Origin: Vicugna pacos
Taxonomy: Eukaryota; Chordata; Mammalia; Artiodactyla; Camelidae
Reading direction: 5' to 3'
Length of the DNA stretch: 64,000 bases
Assembly: GCF_048564905.1 (NCBI RefSeq)
Contig: NC_132997.1
Location: 66,600,271-66,664,270 of the forward strand
Positions 45,236 through 55,765 of the stretch are shown one piece after another. Position numbers and translations under genes: made by a program. Numbering within the stretch: position 1 is the stretch's first letter; every line of letters starts with the position of its first letter. A model generated the notes under the pieces. That model ran no database searches. It was not told the DNA's origin and saw only the letters and a list, made by a program, of their open reading frames with translations.

Positions 45236-46923
45236 CTCCCTCCATGCCATGCAGCCAACCCCAAACACCCTGACTGAGGCAAAGGTGAATGAAAATTATT
45301 CTGTGTGCATTTTTTCAGGCACCAGATAAAGGGCACGACAATAATTCAGACGTTAATTTGGTGGGCAGAAGGGAGGACAAGTTGGAGAAGAAGGTATTTA
45401 AAATAAACCCAATTTTCCAAACCTTATTTAGAAATGTACAAATTCATTACATCATATGAGAAAGGAGAAAAATACTACAAATGTCCAAGGATTCCAGTGC
45501 CAAGCACAGAGAGGTGAGTAACCCATTCTTGGTCAAAAGGAGCACAATTAGGACCAAAGCCCACGAAACCCAGGGAGCACGTGAAGCAAAGCACTGCTCC
45601 GGTGACCAAACTCAGATTTATGGCCACTCATCTTGACAACAACCATCAAGCCCCAGTTTTAACACCCTAACTGAAAAGGACATCTGAAAGACCATGTTCT
45701 TGGGCTGTCTCTCTGCATCATTTTTATACAACCAGAACCATAATTTTGCAACAGGAAAAAAACTGCACTCAGATGAACTCTGTAAAAGTCGTGCTAATGA
45801 TCCAAATTGCAACCTTCAAAGGGATACATATTTACAGTAAAAGAGGGGACCTGGGAGGCTCAAAGGGCCAATTCCTGCTCCACCAAATGAACTGCCCAGT
45901 TCAGGCCCAGAGACCTGGGAGCAGTGGTAATCCGGTTCCTTTCCCCACAGCCGGGCAGTGTGCACCTGTGAATGATGGCTCCCCGACCCAAAGGCTGGGC
46001 AAGTTCTCCTTGAGATGCCCTGGCCATTTCTGGGAAGCGTCCCCAGTTCCACTTCGTCTCTTTCCCAGCTCTCTAAGCGAAGCTTCTGTAGTGTTCAGCT
46101 AACTAAACCAAAACCAGCAGCAGTCCCTGAACTGAAAGCCAACGATAACCCAAGAATATGAGGATACAGAGGAAGTAACTACTCATTAGAATATGTTGTC
46201 CAAGGGAGGAAAAGCCACAGAATTATTCGGTATTTATATTTTCTACGTGAAAGTATGGGTCCAACAAGAGGCAGTCCCTCAGAGAGTCCCTAGTCATAGA
46301 GCTCAGCATTCCCGGGAAAGTTTTTAGTGCCTGCCTTTTCTACGATTACACTAGTATTTCAAAAATCCTACCTGTAACCTACAAAGCATAAAGATTTTGC
46401 AGATTAGAAACATGCCTTCCATACCACTTCAATCACTAACTCCTTAGCCACTCTAGTCAGATCTGCATGGCCTCTGAAAAGGTATGATTGCTACAGGTGA
46501 TGGTTCTGCTACAGAAGGAATAGAAAACTATTAAATCAGCATCCTCAGTTGACATCCATTTTGAAATAAAAGTTTTTTTCATGTGCCAAAGCACATGAAA
46601 ACTTAACATTTTATATTAAATGTTAAACTTCAAGCTGCTTTCTCTGCCCATTAAGGGGATGTAGAATGTAAGGGCAGGGAGTTTACAGAGATAATGCCTC
46701 TAATTCACAACAGTAATACCTATTTTCTTACTCTGCATGAGGAAGAAAGGCATCTCCAGGCAGAGATCCACATCTCTAGGGATCTGGATAGAAAGAAAAA
46801 TGACAATTGAACAGAAAATAGATTGTGAGATATAATAAATGGGAGTTGATAAGGACTCTGTTCTTATGAGTTATTTCAAAAGTAGTAATTCCAGCTTCCA
46901 AGGAAGTAAATATTCAGTGGACC
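45236..46923. other. No recognisable feature
   Basis: Unique-looking. A 118-codon forward frame at 45746-46102 and a 78-codon reverse frame overlap it, and neither has recognised similarity. TAGAATGTAAGGGCAGGGAG near 46660 is a faint L2-like trace. Confidence 0.45.
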
Positions 46924-46984
46924 GGGGGGAGGGTTAGCTCAGTGGGAGAGTGCGCGTTTAGCATGCACAAGGTCCTCTGTTCAA
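46924..46984 (+). mobile_element. SINE (camelid Vic-1-like), 5' half, split by L1
   Basis: GGGGGGAGGGTTAGCTCAG begins the tRNA-Ala-like head, with the A box TAGCTCAGTGG at 46935-46945 and the anticodon region TTTAGCATGCACAAGG. The unit is cut after GTCCTCTGTTCAA by the L1 at 46985-48260. Its other half resumes at 48261-48352. It is therefore older than that L1. Confidence 0.93.
46972..46984 (+). repeat. Left target-site duplication of the nested L1
   Basis: GTCCTCTGTTCAA is identical to 48261-48273. Both copies share the variant CTCTG, where most SINEs of this family read CTGGG, so they are copies of one original site. The match may extend imperfectly to about 22 bases (CTCCCGTAC against TCCCCAGTAC). 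Confidence 0.92.
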
Positions 46985-48260
46985 CTCCCGTACACCACAC
47001 ACAAAAATAAACTCAAAATGGATCAAAGACTTAAACATAAGACAAGATACCATAAACCTCCTAGAAGAAAACATAGGCAAAACATTATCTCACATACATC
47101 TGAAAATGTTCTCCTAGGGCAGTCTACCCAAGCAATAGAAATAAAAGCAAGAATAAACAAATGGGACCTAATGAAAATTACAAGCTTCTGCACAGCAAAG
47201 GAAACCATAAATAAAACAAAAAGACAACCTACGGAATGGGAGAAAAATTTTGCCAAAGATGAAACTGACAAAGGCTTGATCTCCAGAATACGTAAGCAGC
47301 TCATACGACTTAATAAGGAAAAAACAAACAACTCAATCCAAAAATGGGCAGAAGACCTAAACAAGCAATTCTCCAAGGAAGACATACAAATGATCAATAG
47401 GCACATGAAAAAATGCTCAATATCACTAATTATCAGAGAAATGCAAATCAAAACTACAATGAGGTATCAACTCACACCAGCCAGAATGGCCATCATTCAA
47501 AAGGCCACAAATGACAAATGCTGGAGAGGCTGTGGAGAAAAGGGAACCCTCCTACACTGCTGGTGGGAATGCAGTTTGGTGCAGCCACTGTGGAAAACAG
47601 TATGGAGATTTCTCAAAAGACTAGGAATAGATTTACCATATGACCCAGGAATCCCACTTCTGGGCATACATTCAGAAGGAAGCCTACTTCAAAAAGACAT
47701 CTGCACCCCAATATTCATAGCAGCACTATTTACAATAGCCAAGACATGGAAACAGCCTAAATGTCCATCGACAGATGACTAGATAAAGAAGATGTAGTAT
47801 ATTTATACAATGGAATACTATTCAGCCATAAAAACAACAACATAATGCCATTTGCAGCAACATGGATGTCCATGGAGAATGTCGTTCTAAATCAAGTAAG
47901 CCAGAAACAGAAAGAAAAATACCATCGCTCATATGTGGAATCTAAAAAAAAAAAGAACATAAATACAAAACAGAAACAGACTCATAGACATAGAATACAA
48001 ACTTGTGGTTGCCAGTGGGGAAGGGGGTGGGAAGGGACAGACTGTGAGTTTGAAATTTGTAGATACTGACAGGCATATGTAGAATAGATAAACAAGATTA
48101 TACTGTATAGCACAGGGAAATATATACAAAATCTTGTGGTAGCTCACAGTGAAAAGAATGTGACAATGAATATACGTATGTTCATGTATAACTGAAAAAT
48201 TGTGCTCTACTCTGGAAATTGACACACTGTAAACTGACTATAACTCAATTAAAAAAAAAA
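46985..48260 (+). mobile_element. Young 5'-truncated L1 inserted into a SINE
   Basis: About 1.28 kb: the ORF2 3' part, a full 3' UTR with a G-rich block at 48017-48036, and an A tail at 48251-48260. It is flanked by a 13-base target duplication. It has one long open ORF2 stretch and low apparent divergence, so it is among the youngest elements here. The insertion point reads AAG/GTCC rather than the usual T-rich nick site, which is somewhat atypical. The exact 5' join lies between 46985 and about 46994. Confidence 0.95.
47018..47782 (+). pseudogene. L1 ORF2 C-terminal remnant (254 codons)
   Basis: The frame begins after the reverse transcriptase domain and covers the C-terminal region of L1 ORF2p, with the cysteine-rich motif [18 protein letters not shown] at about residues 168-185 (C, C, H, C spacing conserved). 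This is followed by [20 protein letters not shown] and FIAALFTIAKTWKQPKCPST. It lacks the endonuclease and reverse transcriptase domains, so it cannot move on its own. It ends at a TAG where relatives normally have Trp (DDW), about 50 codons before the usual ORF2 end. The first Met is internal to ORF2. It is a LINE fragment, not a host gene. Confidence 0.92.
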
Positions 48261-48273
48261 GTCCTCTGTTCAA
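48261..48273 (+). repeat. Right target-site duplication of the nested L1
   Basis: GTCCTCTGTTCAA follows directly after the L1 A tail and is identical to 46972-46984. Confidence 0.92.
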
Positions 48274-48290
48274 TCCCCAGTACCTCCTTT

Positions 48291-48321
<31 letters not shown>

Positions 48322-48352
48322 CTAATCACTTGCCCCCACCAAAAAAAAAAAA
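48274..48352 (+). mobile_element. SINE (camelid Vic-1-like), 3' half
   Basis: TCCCCAGTACCTCCTTTAAA continues the SINE interrupted at 46984. A TA-rich run then leads into ACCTAATCACTTGCCCCCACC and an A12 tail. The CCTAATTACC-like wording in the tail is what I recall from the longer camelid SINE variant. Confidence 0.88.
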
Positions 48353-48563
48353 GAATTAAAAAATTTCAATAGATCAAGCAGTAAAAGAATCCAGGCAAAG
48401 GTGTAAGGATATATATGTAATATGAATATAGTCAGCTCTCAAAGAGATCACTATTTCATTATTTTCTAATCCCTCAGTGAAATAAAGTAATTCACCATAT
48501 AAAGTTTAAAGGATTTAAAAAAATTGATGAAGGGCACATACAGAAAGTTGATTTTAAAATATC

Positions 48564-48670
48564 GCTTGAGGTAGAGGTGGGTATAGCTCAGTGGTAGAGT
48601 GTATACTTAGCATGTACAAGGTCTTGGGTTCAAGTACCTCCACTAAAAAAAGCTTTCTTTAATAAAAAAA
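48564..48670 (+). mobile_element. SINE (camelid Vic-1-like) with target duplication
   Basis: A box TAGCTCAGTGG at 48584-48594, anticodon region CTTAGCATGTACAAGG, then TTGGGTTCAAGTACCTCC. The B box is damaged because six bases (TCCCCA in relatives) are absent between TTCAA and GTACC. The flanks TAAAATATC at 48555-48563 and 48671-48679 form a 9-base target duplication. Confidence 0.92.
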
Positions 48671-48828
48671 TAAAATATCATTTGGGCACTACTAATTTGG
48701 GAATTACAGTGGACTAGATATTTGCAGAGCCCATCCTCTATACTGTAATTAGATTCTGGATAAATTATTGTTAACAATACTTTTTAACGCGTTGGTTAGC
48801 TCCAGGTAGAGAAACAAATCCCGGTGGC

Positions 48829-48848
48829 GGGGGTGGGGTGGGGTGGGG
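48829..48848 (+). repeat. G-quadruplex motif, (GGGGT)n
   Basis: Four runs of four to five G separated by single T (GGGGG T GGGG T GGGG T GGGG). Runs with one-base loops are the most stable kind of parallel G-quadruplex. It lies in non-repeat sequence between a SINE and an old L1. Confidence 0.95.
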
Positions 48849-49179
48849 CATGGCAGGAACAGTGCACTGAAACCTGAGCAGAGAAGACAGCAGCAGCTGC
48901 CCTGGAGGAAACTACAAATATCAGCAATGAAAAGGGGCATCTAGACCTTGAGCTTTCAGCCAGGTGGGAAGAGCCCAACCTGAAACTAGGATTTCCAAGG
49001 AAACAAAAGTGGTCCTGGATCTGTAGCATCCTCCTCGCTCCTGGTACAAACAAACACAAATTTCAAGAAGACCTCCAGATTCCAAGATATAATTATCAAA
49101 TATTAGCACACAATTAGAACTCACCATGCACACTAGGAAACAAGCCACAGACACAGATTTAGACCACCAAGAGTTTCAG

Positions 49180-50330
49180 ATACTGGCATTATCAAACACA
49201 GAATATGAACTAGCTGTGTTTGGTGATGTTTAAAGATATGAAAGATGGAGGAAAAAGAAAATGTGCAAGCAAAAAGAGATCACCAAAAAAAATTCACATA
49301 GATTTCGAATAGAAAAAGAACTTTCAGAAATGAAGGGATATAATCATTGAAATTAAAAACTCAATGGATGGGTTAAATAAAAGATTCAATACAGCTGAAA
49401 AGAGATTTACTGAACTGGAAGCTAAACCTTAAGAATCCATGCAGCAGAGAAAGACAAGGAAGAAAATAACAAATACAAATTAAAAGACATGAAGAAAAAA
49501 AGATAAGTTCTAACATCTATTTAATCAAAATCAGAAGGATACAATAAAGAAAACGAAGGAGACAATATTCAAAGCATTAATAGCTGAGAAACTTTCAGAG
49601 CTGATGAACAATATGAAGCCACAAATACATGAAACACAACAAATATAAACAGGATAAAAAAAAAAAAGAAAGCTACACAAAAGACACTGCAGAACCCCAA
49701 TGAAAAATGAACAATCTCAAAATAAGCCAGATCACCTACTAAAAATGGCAAACAAAAGACTAACAATAAATTTCCTAAGAGCAAAAAGGAAAGCCATAAG
49801 ACAATAGAACAGTATATACGTTCACAGTGCTGGGAGGAAAAATTACTATCAACTAACAACTACAAGAGTGAAATAAAGACATTTTCACAAAAACCAAAAT
49901 TGAGAGCTGTTATCACCAAAAGATCCTAAGGAAAGAATATTCCAAAAAAGGCAAATCTCATCAGAGGAAAGGTTCAGGATGGAAGAAGAAAAGAGAGTCA
50001 AGATATGGCAAACATACAGAAAAGCTGACCAAATACTATCACTAAACAATAACCATTGTCTAATTTGTGTGAGGAAACAGAACTGATTGAAAAGAACACT
50101 GAAGTACAGAAGGAGACAGTCTTCTTTGGTGTCCTATGAGTTTTGTATTATTCTGGAAGGGGATTAGAATACCTTAACTACTGACTGATTTTAAAATTAT
50201 TAAGTGTGCACAGTATACTTTCAGGATAATCATTAGAAGAATAGAAATAAAATGCATAATTTCTGAAACATCAGAGAAAAAAATTAAATGAGAATAAAAA
50301 TCAATAAAAATTTCAATCAAAAAGAATGAA
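49180..50330 (+). repeat. Old L1 5' region relic
   Basis: GAACTTTCAGAAATGAAGGG, TGAAATTAAAAACTCAATGG, ATGGGTTAAATAAAAGATTC, CTGAGAAACTTTCAGAGCTG, AGTGAAATAAAGACATTTTC and CCAAAATTGAGAGCTGTTATC follow the 5' region of old L1M-type elements (usual form GAAATAAAGACATTTTCAGAC). It is sense orientation and strongly decayed. Confidence 0.58.
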
Positions 50331-50479
50331 ACTGCAAGATAGTTAAAAGAGATATTAAACTATATTTCAAAACTAAAACCAAAAACTCAGAAATAAACAA
50401 AACTGTACTAAGTTGTAGAAGAAAAGACTGAAAATTTTCTCTACTTTACAGTCACAAACTCTGTTCTCCAAGGGACACA

Positions 50480-50860
50480 CGCACACACACAAAAAGATGA
50501 AGATGCTCCATCTTACTATTAATTGGGAAAATGCAAATTGAGACCACAATGATACACTATTTTATACCCACTAGAATGGCAATTAAATACCAAATATTGG
50601 AAGGAAGTGGAACAAAATATAGACTATGATAGATTTTCAGAATAGAATTTTATTTAGCAATAAAAATTAATTTACTACCATAACATGCAACAAGTGACTC
50701 TTAACAATGTAACTAAATGAAAAAATGCAAGTTGCTGACTATTACACTCAATATATCATTCTTATTAAGCTTAAAAACAAAGAAAACTAGGCAATATATT
50801 ATTTGGATACATACATGGACATGGTAATTATCTGCCGGAATGGAAATCAACTACCACATC
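50480..50860 (+). repeat. Old L1 ORF2 3' and 3' UTR relic
   Basis: AAATGCAAATTGAGACCACA, CCCACTAGAATGGCAATTAA, TATTTAGCAATAAAAATTAA and CATAACATGCAACAAGTGAC follow the end of L1 ORF2. It may belong to the same element as 49180-50330, with most of the middle missing. Confidence 0.52.
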
Positions 50861-51689
50861 AAGAACACTGTTTAGTTCAGCTGTGAACTGTCTCAATGGC
50901 AGAAGCAGCTTCCTGGCTTATGTTTGTTCTAGGGTAAGCTCTTAATCTCATCTGAGACTGATCCTCTGAGAAGCACTGGCCTAGACAATTCAACTCCAGA
51001 GAAGGGGACAGATCTGGTAACTGTAATCTTCCCTGATAAAGAGCCTCAATCAAAAACAATTCCAGAGGACAGGGAATGACTCTCCCAGACCTCCCTGGAG
51101 CCCTCCTCCCTGGTTTATGTGACTTTGGACCTGGCAGCGCCCGTTTCTGTCATTTCTAGTGACTCAGGCAGACACTGTTTCCTGTGCCCCTCATTTTGCG
51201 CATTCCACCACGCTGGCCTAAGCTGCCTTCCTCCCCTGATGAGGAAGCCAACCTCTTCAACCCCTCTCCTTCCTTCCCCAAGCCATACTGGCCTTTCCTT
51301 GGCTGATTTTGACCTGGGGCATGCTGACGATCTGAAAGATCCTGCCATCCATCAGAGCCTCACACACAATCTCAGAACAAAGCAGGAGCGATTCTTAGGA
51401 ACCTCAGATTCACGAGATGTGTGAGAATGGATAAACACTGAGCTTGACTTACGTGTTGTCTTTTATACACTCTCTTCTGTCGCCTGCTTTACTGTTCCTG
51501 AAATTCAGAAAATCCACAACTCCTTCAGCCACTGAAGCTTTGCCTGGAATAATAAAGGCAGGAAATTAGAAGGGAGGCAACCAGAAGAAACCAAAGGATC
51601 CAACAGAAAAAAGAACACTCTTGTATAATCAATTTTGACATTTAAGAGGGGGCACTCAAATTAAGGAAAATCTCTACTTTGGTCTACGC
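50861..51689. other. No recognisable feature
   Basis: Unique-looking. CTGATCCTCTGAGAAGCACTGG at about 50962 is faintly hAT/MER5-like. The 101-codon forward and 77-codon reverse frames at 51115-51424 lie on top of each other and are not recognised. Confidence 0.45.
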
Positions 51690-51960
51690 CAATTTTCATC
51701 TTTAACCAAAACTATTAACAGTAATTTAATGTTTGTAGAATAAATCATATTATTTACAAAGAGCTTTCACATGCATTTTCTAATTTGAGCTGTAAGATAT
51801 TGAGACTAGGCAAGCATTATTTTAAAATGCAGCAGCCCACTTTTCCATAGGTTGGGGAACTTTCCAATGACCGTTCAGCCGGCAAAGATCAGAGGAGGAA
51901 TTAGAACCACCTCCATGACTCCTCATTCCAAACTCTTCCACGGCACCAAATGATATGATG
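51690..51960 (-). repeat. MIR SINE relic (antisense)
   Basis: ACAAAGAGCTTTCACATGC, ATTTTCTAATTTGAGCTG, GGTTGGGGAACTTTCCAATG, AGAGGAGGAATTAGAACC and ACTCCTCATTCCAAACTC follow the reverse MIR order. Confidence 0.5.
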
Positions 51961-52199
51961 GTTTCAATCTGAAAAGCAGTATTATTATGTCCCCTTCACT
52001 AGATATACTTTCTTAGCCAACAGATACAGAAGTGGCTTTGCCGGCTGAGTGACACAGCTACTGCCATAGGATTAAATGTTTATTTACCAGAGACAAACCA
52101 AAGGGTAGAAAATCCACACCAAGACAGTTAAGAAACACATGCATCTTTTTTCACACACCTTCCTTTTCTCTTTAAGTCATAATTACTGCACCTTTCTTT

Positions 52200-53480
52200 G
52201 TTTCTCTCTCTCTCTTTTAGAAATAATTTAAAGTTTACAGAAAAGTTGCAGAATAATTATAGTACAAAGAATGCCAAGTACTTTTTACACATATTCACGT
52301 ACTATTAACATTTAACCCACTGTATACCTAATCATTCGCTCTCTCTCTCCAGACACACATTGACTCACCGTTTTTGGTTTTTTGGTTTTTTTCTTTCAGA
52401 GCCACGTGGAGATAAGTTCCATACATCATGGCTCTAAATACCTCAGAATTTACTTCTTAAGAATAGGGATGTTCTTACATAACAATAATGTTATCGATCT
52501 TAATAAATTTAATACTGATACAATACTTTAATTGACTACCATATTCAGTTAACCCAATAATGTGCTTTACAGCATTTCATTTTCCTCCAATTTAGGATCT
52601 AGTCCAGGGTAAGGTATTGCATTTAGCTGCCATTAATCTGAAACACATAGCTCTCCTTTTATGACACTGACACTTTAGAAGAATATAGTCCCCCCCTTTT
52701 TTTAAATTAATAAAACAATTCCATTTTGACTTGACTGACATTTCCTCATGATTCAATTAAGGTTATGCAGTATCAGCCAGAAAACTACAGAGGTGACGTT
52801 TTCTCCTGGTGTCAGAGCTGAAGGCATAGGAAGTCTGTGTGTCTCTCCCCTGGCGATACAAATTTTGATCACCCCAGCCCAATTTCTCCAGAGAAAATTT
52901 TTTTTCCCTTTGCAATGAGTAAGTTATCTGTGGGGAGACACTTTAAGTCCATGCAAATATCTTGTCCCTCATCAAAAGTCTTGTCCCTGTAGATGAGCAT
53001 CCATTGGTGATCCTTGCCTGATCTGAACTTTGCTATGATGGCTGCAATGTGTGAACTGTTCCAACTCCAGCATTCTCTCCACATTACCATTTGTGACTCA
53101 GCAGTTTACACTATCTGTTCATCTACTTACCAATTTATGATCAGTAAGGATATGTGATGTCCTACTTTTTCAACAGTTTATCACTTATCACTGTACCTAA
53201 TTATTTTGGTGCTCAGACTGTCTCAGATTTAGCCAGTGGGCAACCGTTTAAGCTGGCTCCTTTACCTTTGTTGTGGCATGACCTCATCATTTTTTTTTTA
53301 ATTTTATTTTCTTACTTTTAGACCTTAAAAAAAAGTTCTGGGTTCATCTTGTATTACTCTGTCTCTGCCCGAGATGCAGATATTTCTCCAAAAGCTCTAG
53401 TTTCCTTTCAGTGGAGGATGGTGTTAGAGACTGAGATCTAGCATAACGTGGTTTTAAAGGCATTGCCTATTTCTACTGAT
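52200..53480 (-). repeat. Long old L1 3' UTR-type relic (antisense)
   Basis: AAAGTTTACAGAAAAGTTGC, ATTCACGTACTATTAACATT, CTGATACAATACTTTAATTG, TTTAGGATCTAGTCCAGGG, GGTATTGCATTTAGCTGCC, TCTGTGGGGAGACACTTTAAG, CAGATTTAGCCAGTGGGC and TTTAAGCTGGCTCCTTTACC follow an ancient family I associate with old L1 3' UTRs for nearly 1.3 kb. Related shorter copies lie at 29085-29440 and 39826-40150. Confidence 0.6.
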
Positions 53481-55049
53481 TACTTTCCATTTTAAGTGAG
53501 TCACATTTTCCTGCTTCTTTGCTGCTTTTCTATTATCAGGTAGACACCTGGAAGGTGTTCAGTTTGGTTCTAATGGCAGCCACACAACAGGCAGATCCTC
53601 TCGATTCTGTCAGGCTTGGTTTTCAAAAGACGAGGTCTATTTCAGTTATGTCCTTAGTCCTGGTGTATAGCCCTTAGTCCTAAAGTGTGGTCCTCCTGGT
53701 GTCTCAGGAATGGCTAAGGTGCTCTGTGAGGTTTCTCCACACCCCGACCAGGCCAGAACTCTCCGTTTCTCTCTGCCCTGCATGACCCTTGCTATGGCCA
53801 TTCTCTTCCCAGCCTGGGAGCAGCTGCTCTCTGCTGGGTCTCACCCTGCACGTACACACACCCCAGCTTCTGGGTTCCCCTCCTGTAGCTCCTTCCTCTT
53901 GGGTTCCAGCCACACACATTCCAGCCCATTCAGCAGCAGCCCTGAACTTGCGAGACCACCATGCTCTGCGAGGCTCCCTCTCCTGGTACCACAGCAGGGA
54001 ACAGGCTCCAGCAGAAAACCAGGACAAATGCAGGTCTTGCCTCATATGACCCTCTTCTCTCAAGGATCAAAATCCTGGCCACCTGCCGTCCAGTGATTGA
54101 CAGCCAACTGCCTCATGTGCTGTCCAGTTTTCTAGTTTCCCAGTGGAGGGCAAGTCCAGCACCAGCTTCCTATTTCTCTTTATGCCTTCAATGTTAAGTG
54201 ATGCTTGAGCAACACAGGGCTGCTCTCTTGGGAAGAGTTAAGAATCAAACACTTGGAGCATATAACAAATGCTCTTTATTTCAACATTTCAAAGAAACTC
54301 TCTTTCTAAAAATTTCTTAGAAATGTATGTGTTTACCTTTATTACAGCACTATGGCAAGAGAAATGCTCTCTAGCAGTCAGGCAGTTCTAAACAGAATGA
54401 CAGAAAAAAAAAATGTCTCTATTCCTTCCAGAAAGCTGATACTTCAGATAGCCAGCTGGCTATCACTCTGACATATATTTCCCTGTATTTCCATAACTCT
54501 TCCTCCAAATGGCATAATAAAACACTACATAGTCTAGCCAAAGCAACAAAAGTTAAGTGCTATTCTTTATTTCTCTTGTTTATATGTATGTACTTAGGGG
54601 TGGGGAGAAGACTCCTTTTCCTGTAAATCAGTTTCTGATGCACTTCCATTTCCACTCCTAACCATTGGTGAGAAAATAATCAGAAAAAGTAGTCAAAAAG
54701 AAAACTTGCAACCCCAGATACAAAGTTAATCTAAAGGAAATTGGCAAACAAGCACAGTCTTTTCATCACAGAGGAAATGTAAGAAAAGAAGAGTTTGCCG
54801 TCACAGAAGACTAGGTCTTTCTCTATACAAGCAGACTTGCGCCCATGGCGCACATGCACACTTAGCCTTCCCACAGTGCGCCAGGCAGAAATGTGGGACA
54901 CCCTCTTTCTACTTCTTGAGCAGATTTTCTCCATATTAGATATGCACATTGCAGCCCATCTAATTCATTTTCTCTACAGGAATCAATGCATCGAAGTTAT
55001 ACCTTTCTTCAGTTTTACTTCAGGTCCCCTAGAACTTAAAGGCGAGCAT
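53481..55049. other. No firmly recognisable feature
   Basis: 53700-54200 is C/T-rich with overlapping frames up to 128 codons on both strands. It could be a continuation of the old repeat to its left, but I cannot name it. 54200-55049 is unique-looking. Confidence 0.4.
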
Positions 55050-55181
55050 CCTCTGTAAGGACGATGTTCCTCTGTCCTTCTGCCCATCTCACCATTCGGG
55101 CACTCTCCATCCTAGAGGGACTCTTACTTAGATCAGTCTTCTCAGGTCTCAGCATCTCCATGTGGACCCTGTTGAGCTGTG

Positions 55182-55253
55182 TTTCCTCAAGACAGCATGT
55201 GTCCAGCTCTCTAATGGTTTCCTCAAGACAGCATGTGTCCAGCTCTCTAGTGG
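55182..55253 (+). repeat. 36-base tandem duplication (two copies)
   Basis: TTTCCTCAAGACAGCATGTG and the following 16 bases occur at 55182-55217 and again at 55218-55253, with a single difference near the end (TAATGG against TAGTGG). This near-perfect identity inside old sequence points to a recent local duplication. Confidence 0.97.
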
Positions 55254-55520
55254 TTCAAATTCTTCAGTGGTTCCCCATTTCCCAGTAATACAGTCAGAGC
55301 CCCAGGACCTCACAGAACAAGACCTCTGTGACCTACTCCCTGCTCACCTTTCCACCTCACCTCCTAAGGCTTTATGCCCCATCCCTAGTCAAAACGGTGG
55401 AGCCATTTCCTCTTCATGAAACACCCCTCCCTCCCTTTCTTCTCTTGACTAAATCACTGAGGCTTGACAACCTCTGGGCAGTATTTCATGATCACCATTC
55501 AAAGCTGGGTTAATAATTCA
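55250..55520 (+). repeat. L2 LINE 3' region
   Basis: TTCTTCAGTGGTTCCCCATT, CACAGAACAAGACCTCTGTG, ACCTACTCCCTGCTCACC and TTTCCACCTCACCTCCTAAG resemble sense L2 (CTCCAGTGGCTCCCCATTG ... CTACCTCTCCAACCTCATC). Confidence 0.55.
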
Positions 55521-55554
55521 ATGTTAGTACTCTCACGACACCTGTGCTCACCTT

Positions 55555-55765
55555 TACAATGATAACAACGTTTACTGAGGACTTACGGTGTGCTAAGCAC
55601 TAGGGGTATTCAACATGCACTAGCTCGTTGTGTGCTCACACTAACTCCGCATAGGAGGTGCTGTTCTCAGTCTGCCCTGCAGATAAGCAAGCGGGGGGAG
55701 AGAGTCAGCAGCCTCCCCAGGGTTACACAGCCCGTGAGCGGTGGGGTCAAAGAGCTTGCGGGCTT
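55555..55765 (-). repeat. MIR SINE relic (antisense)
   Basis: TTACTGAGGACTTACGGTGTG, CTAAGCACTAGGGGTATTC, TAGCTCGTTGTGTGCTCAC, CGCATAGGAGGTGCTGTTC, CCTGCAGATAAGCAAG and CAGGGTTACACAGCCCG follow reverse MIR from its L2-like end to its core. Confidence 0.68.

Noticed and set aside
47023-47451. 142-codon reverse-strand frame
   Set aside because: It is the antisense shadow of the L1 ORF2 remnant.
47018-47782. 254-codon protein-coding gene
   Set aside because: The peptide is the C-terminal part of L1 ORF2, lacking the endonuclease and reverse transcriptase domains, inside a 5'-truncated L1 with target duplications.
55182-55253. CRISPR-like direct repeats
   Set aside because: Only two adjacent copies with no spacer, in a mammalian genome.
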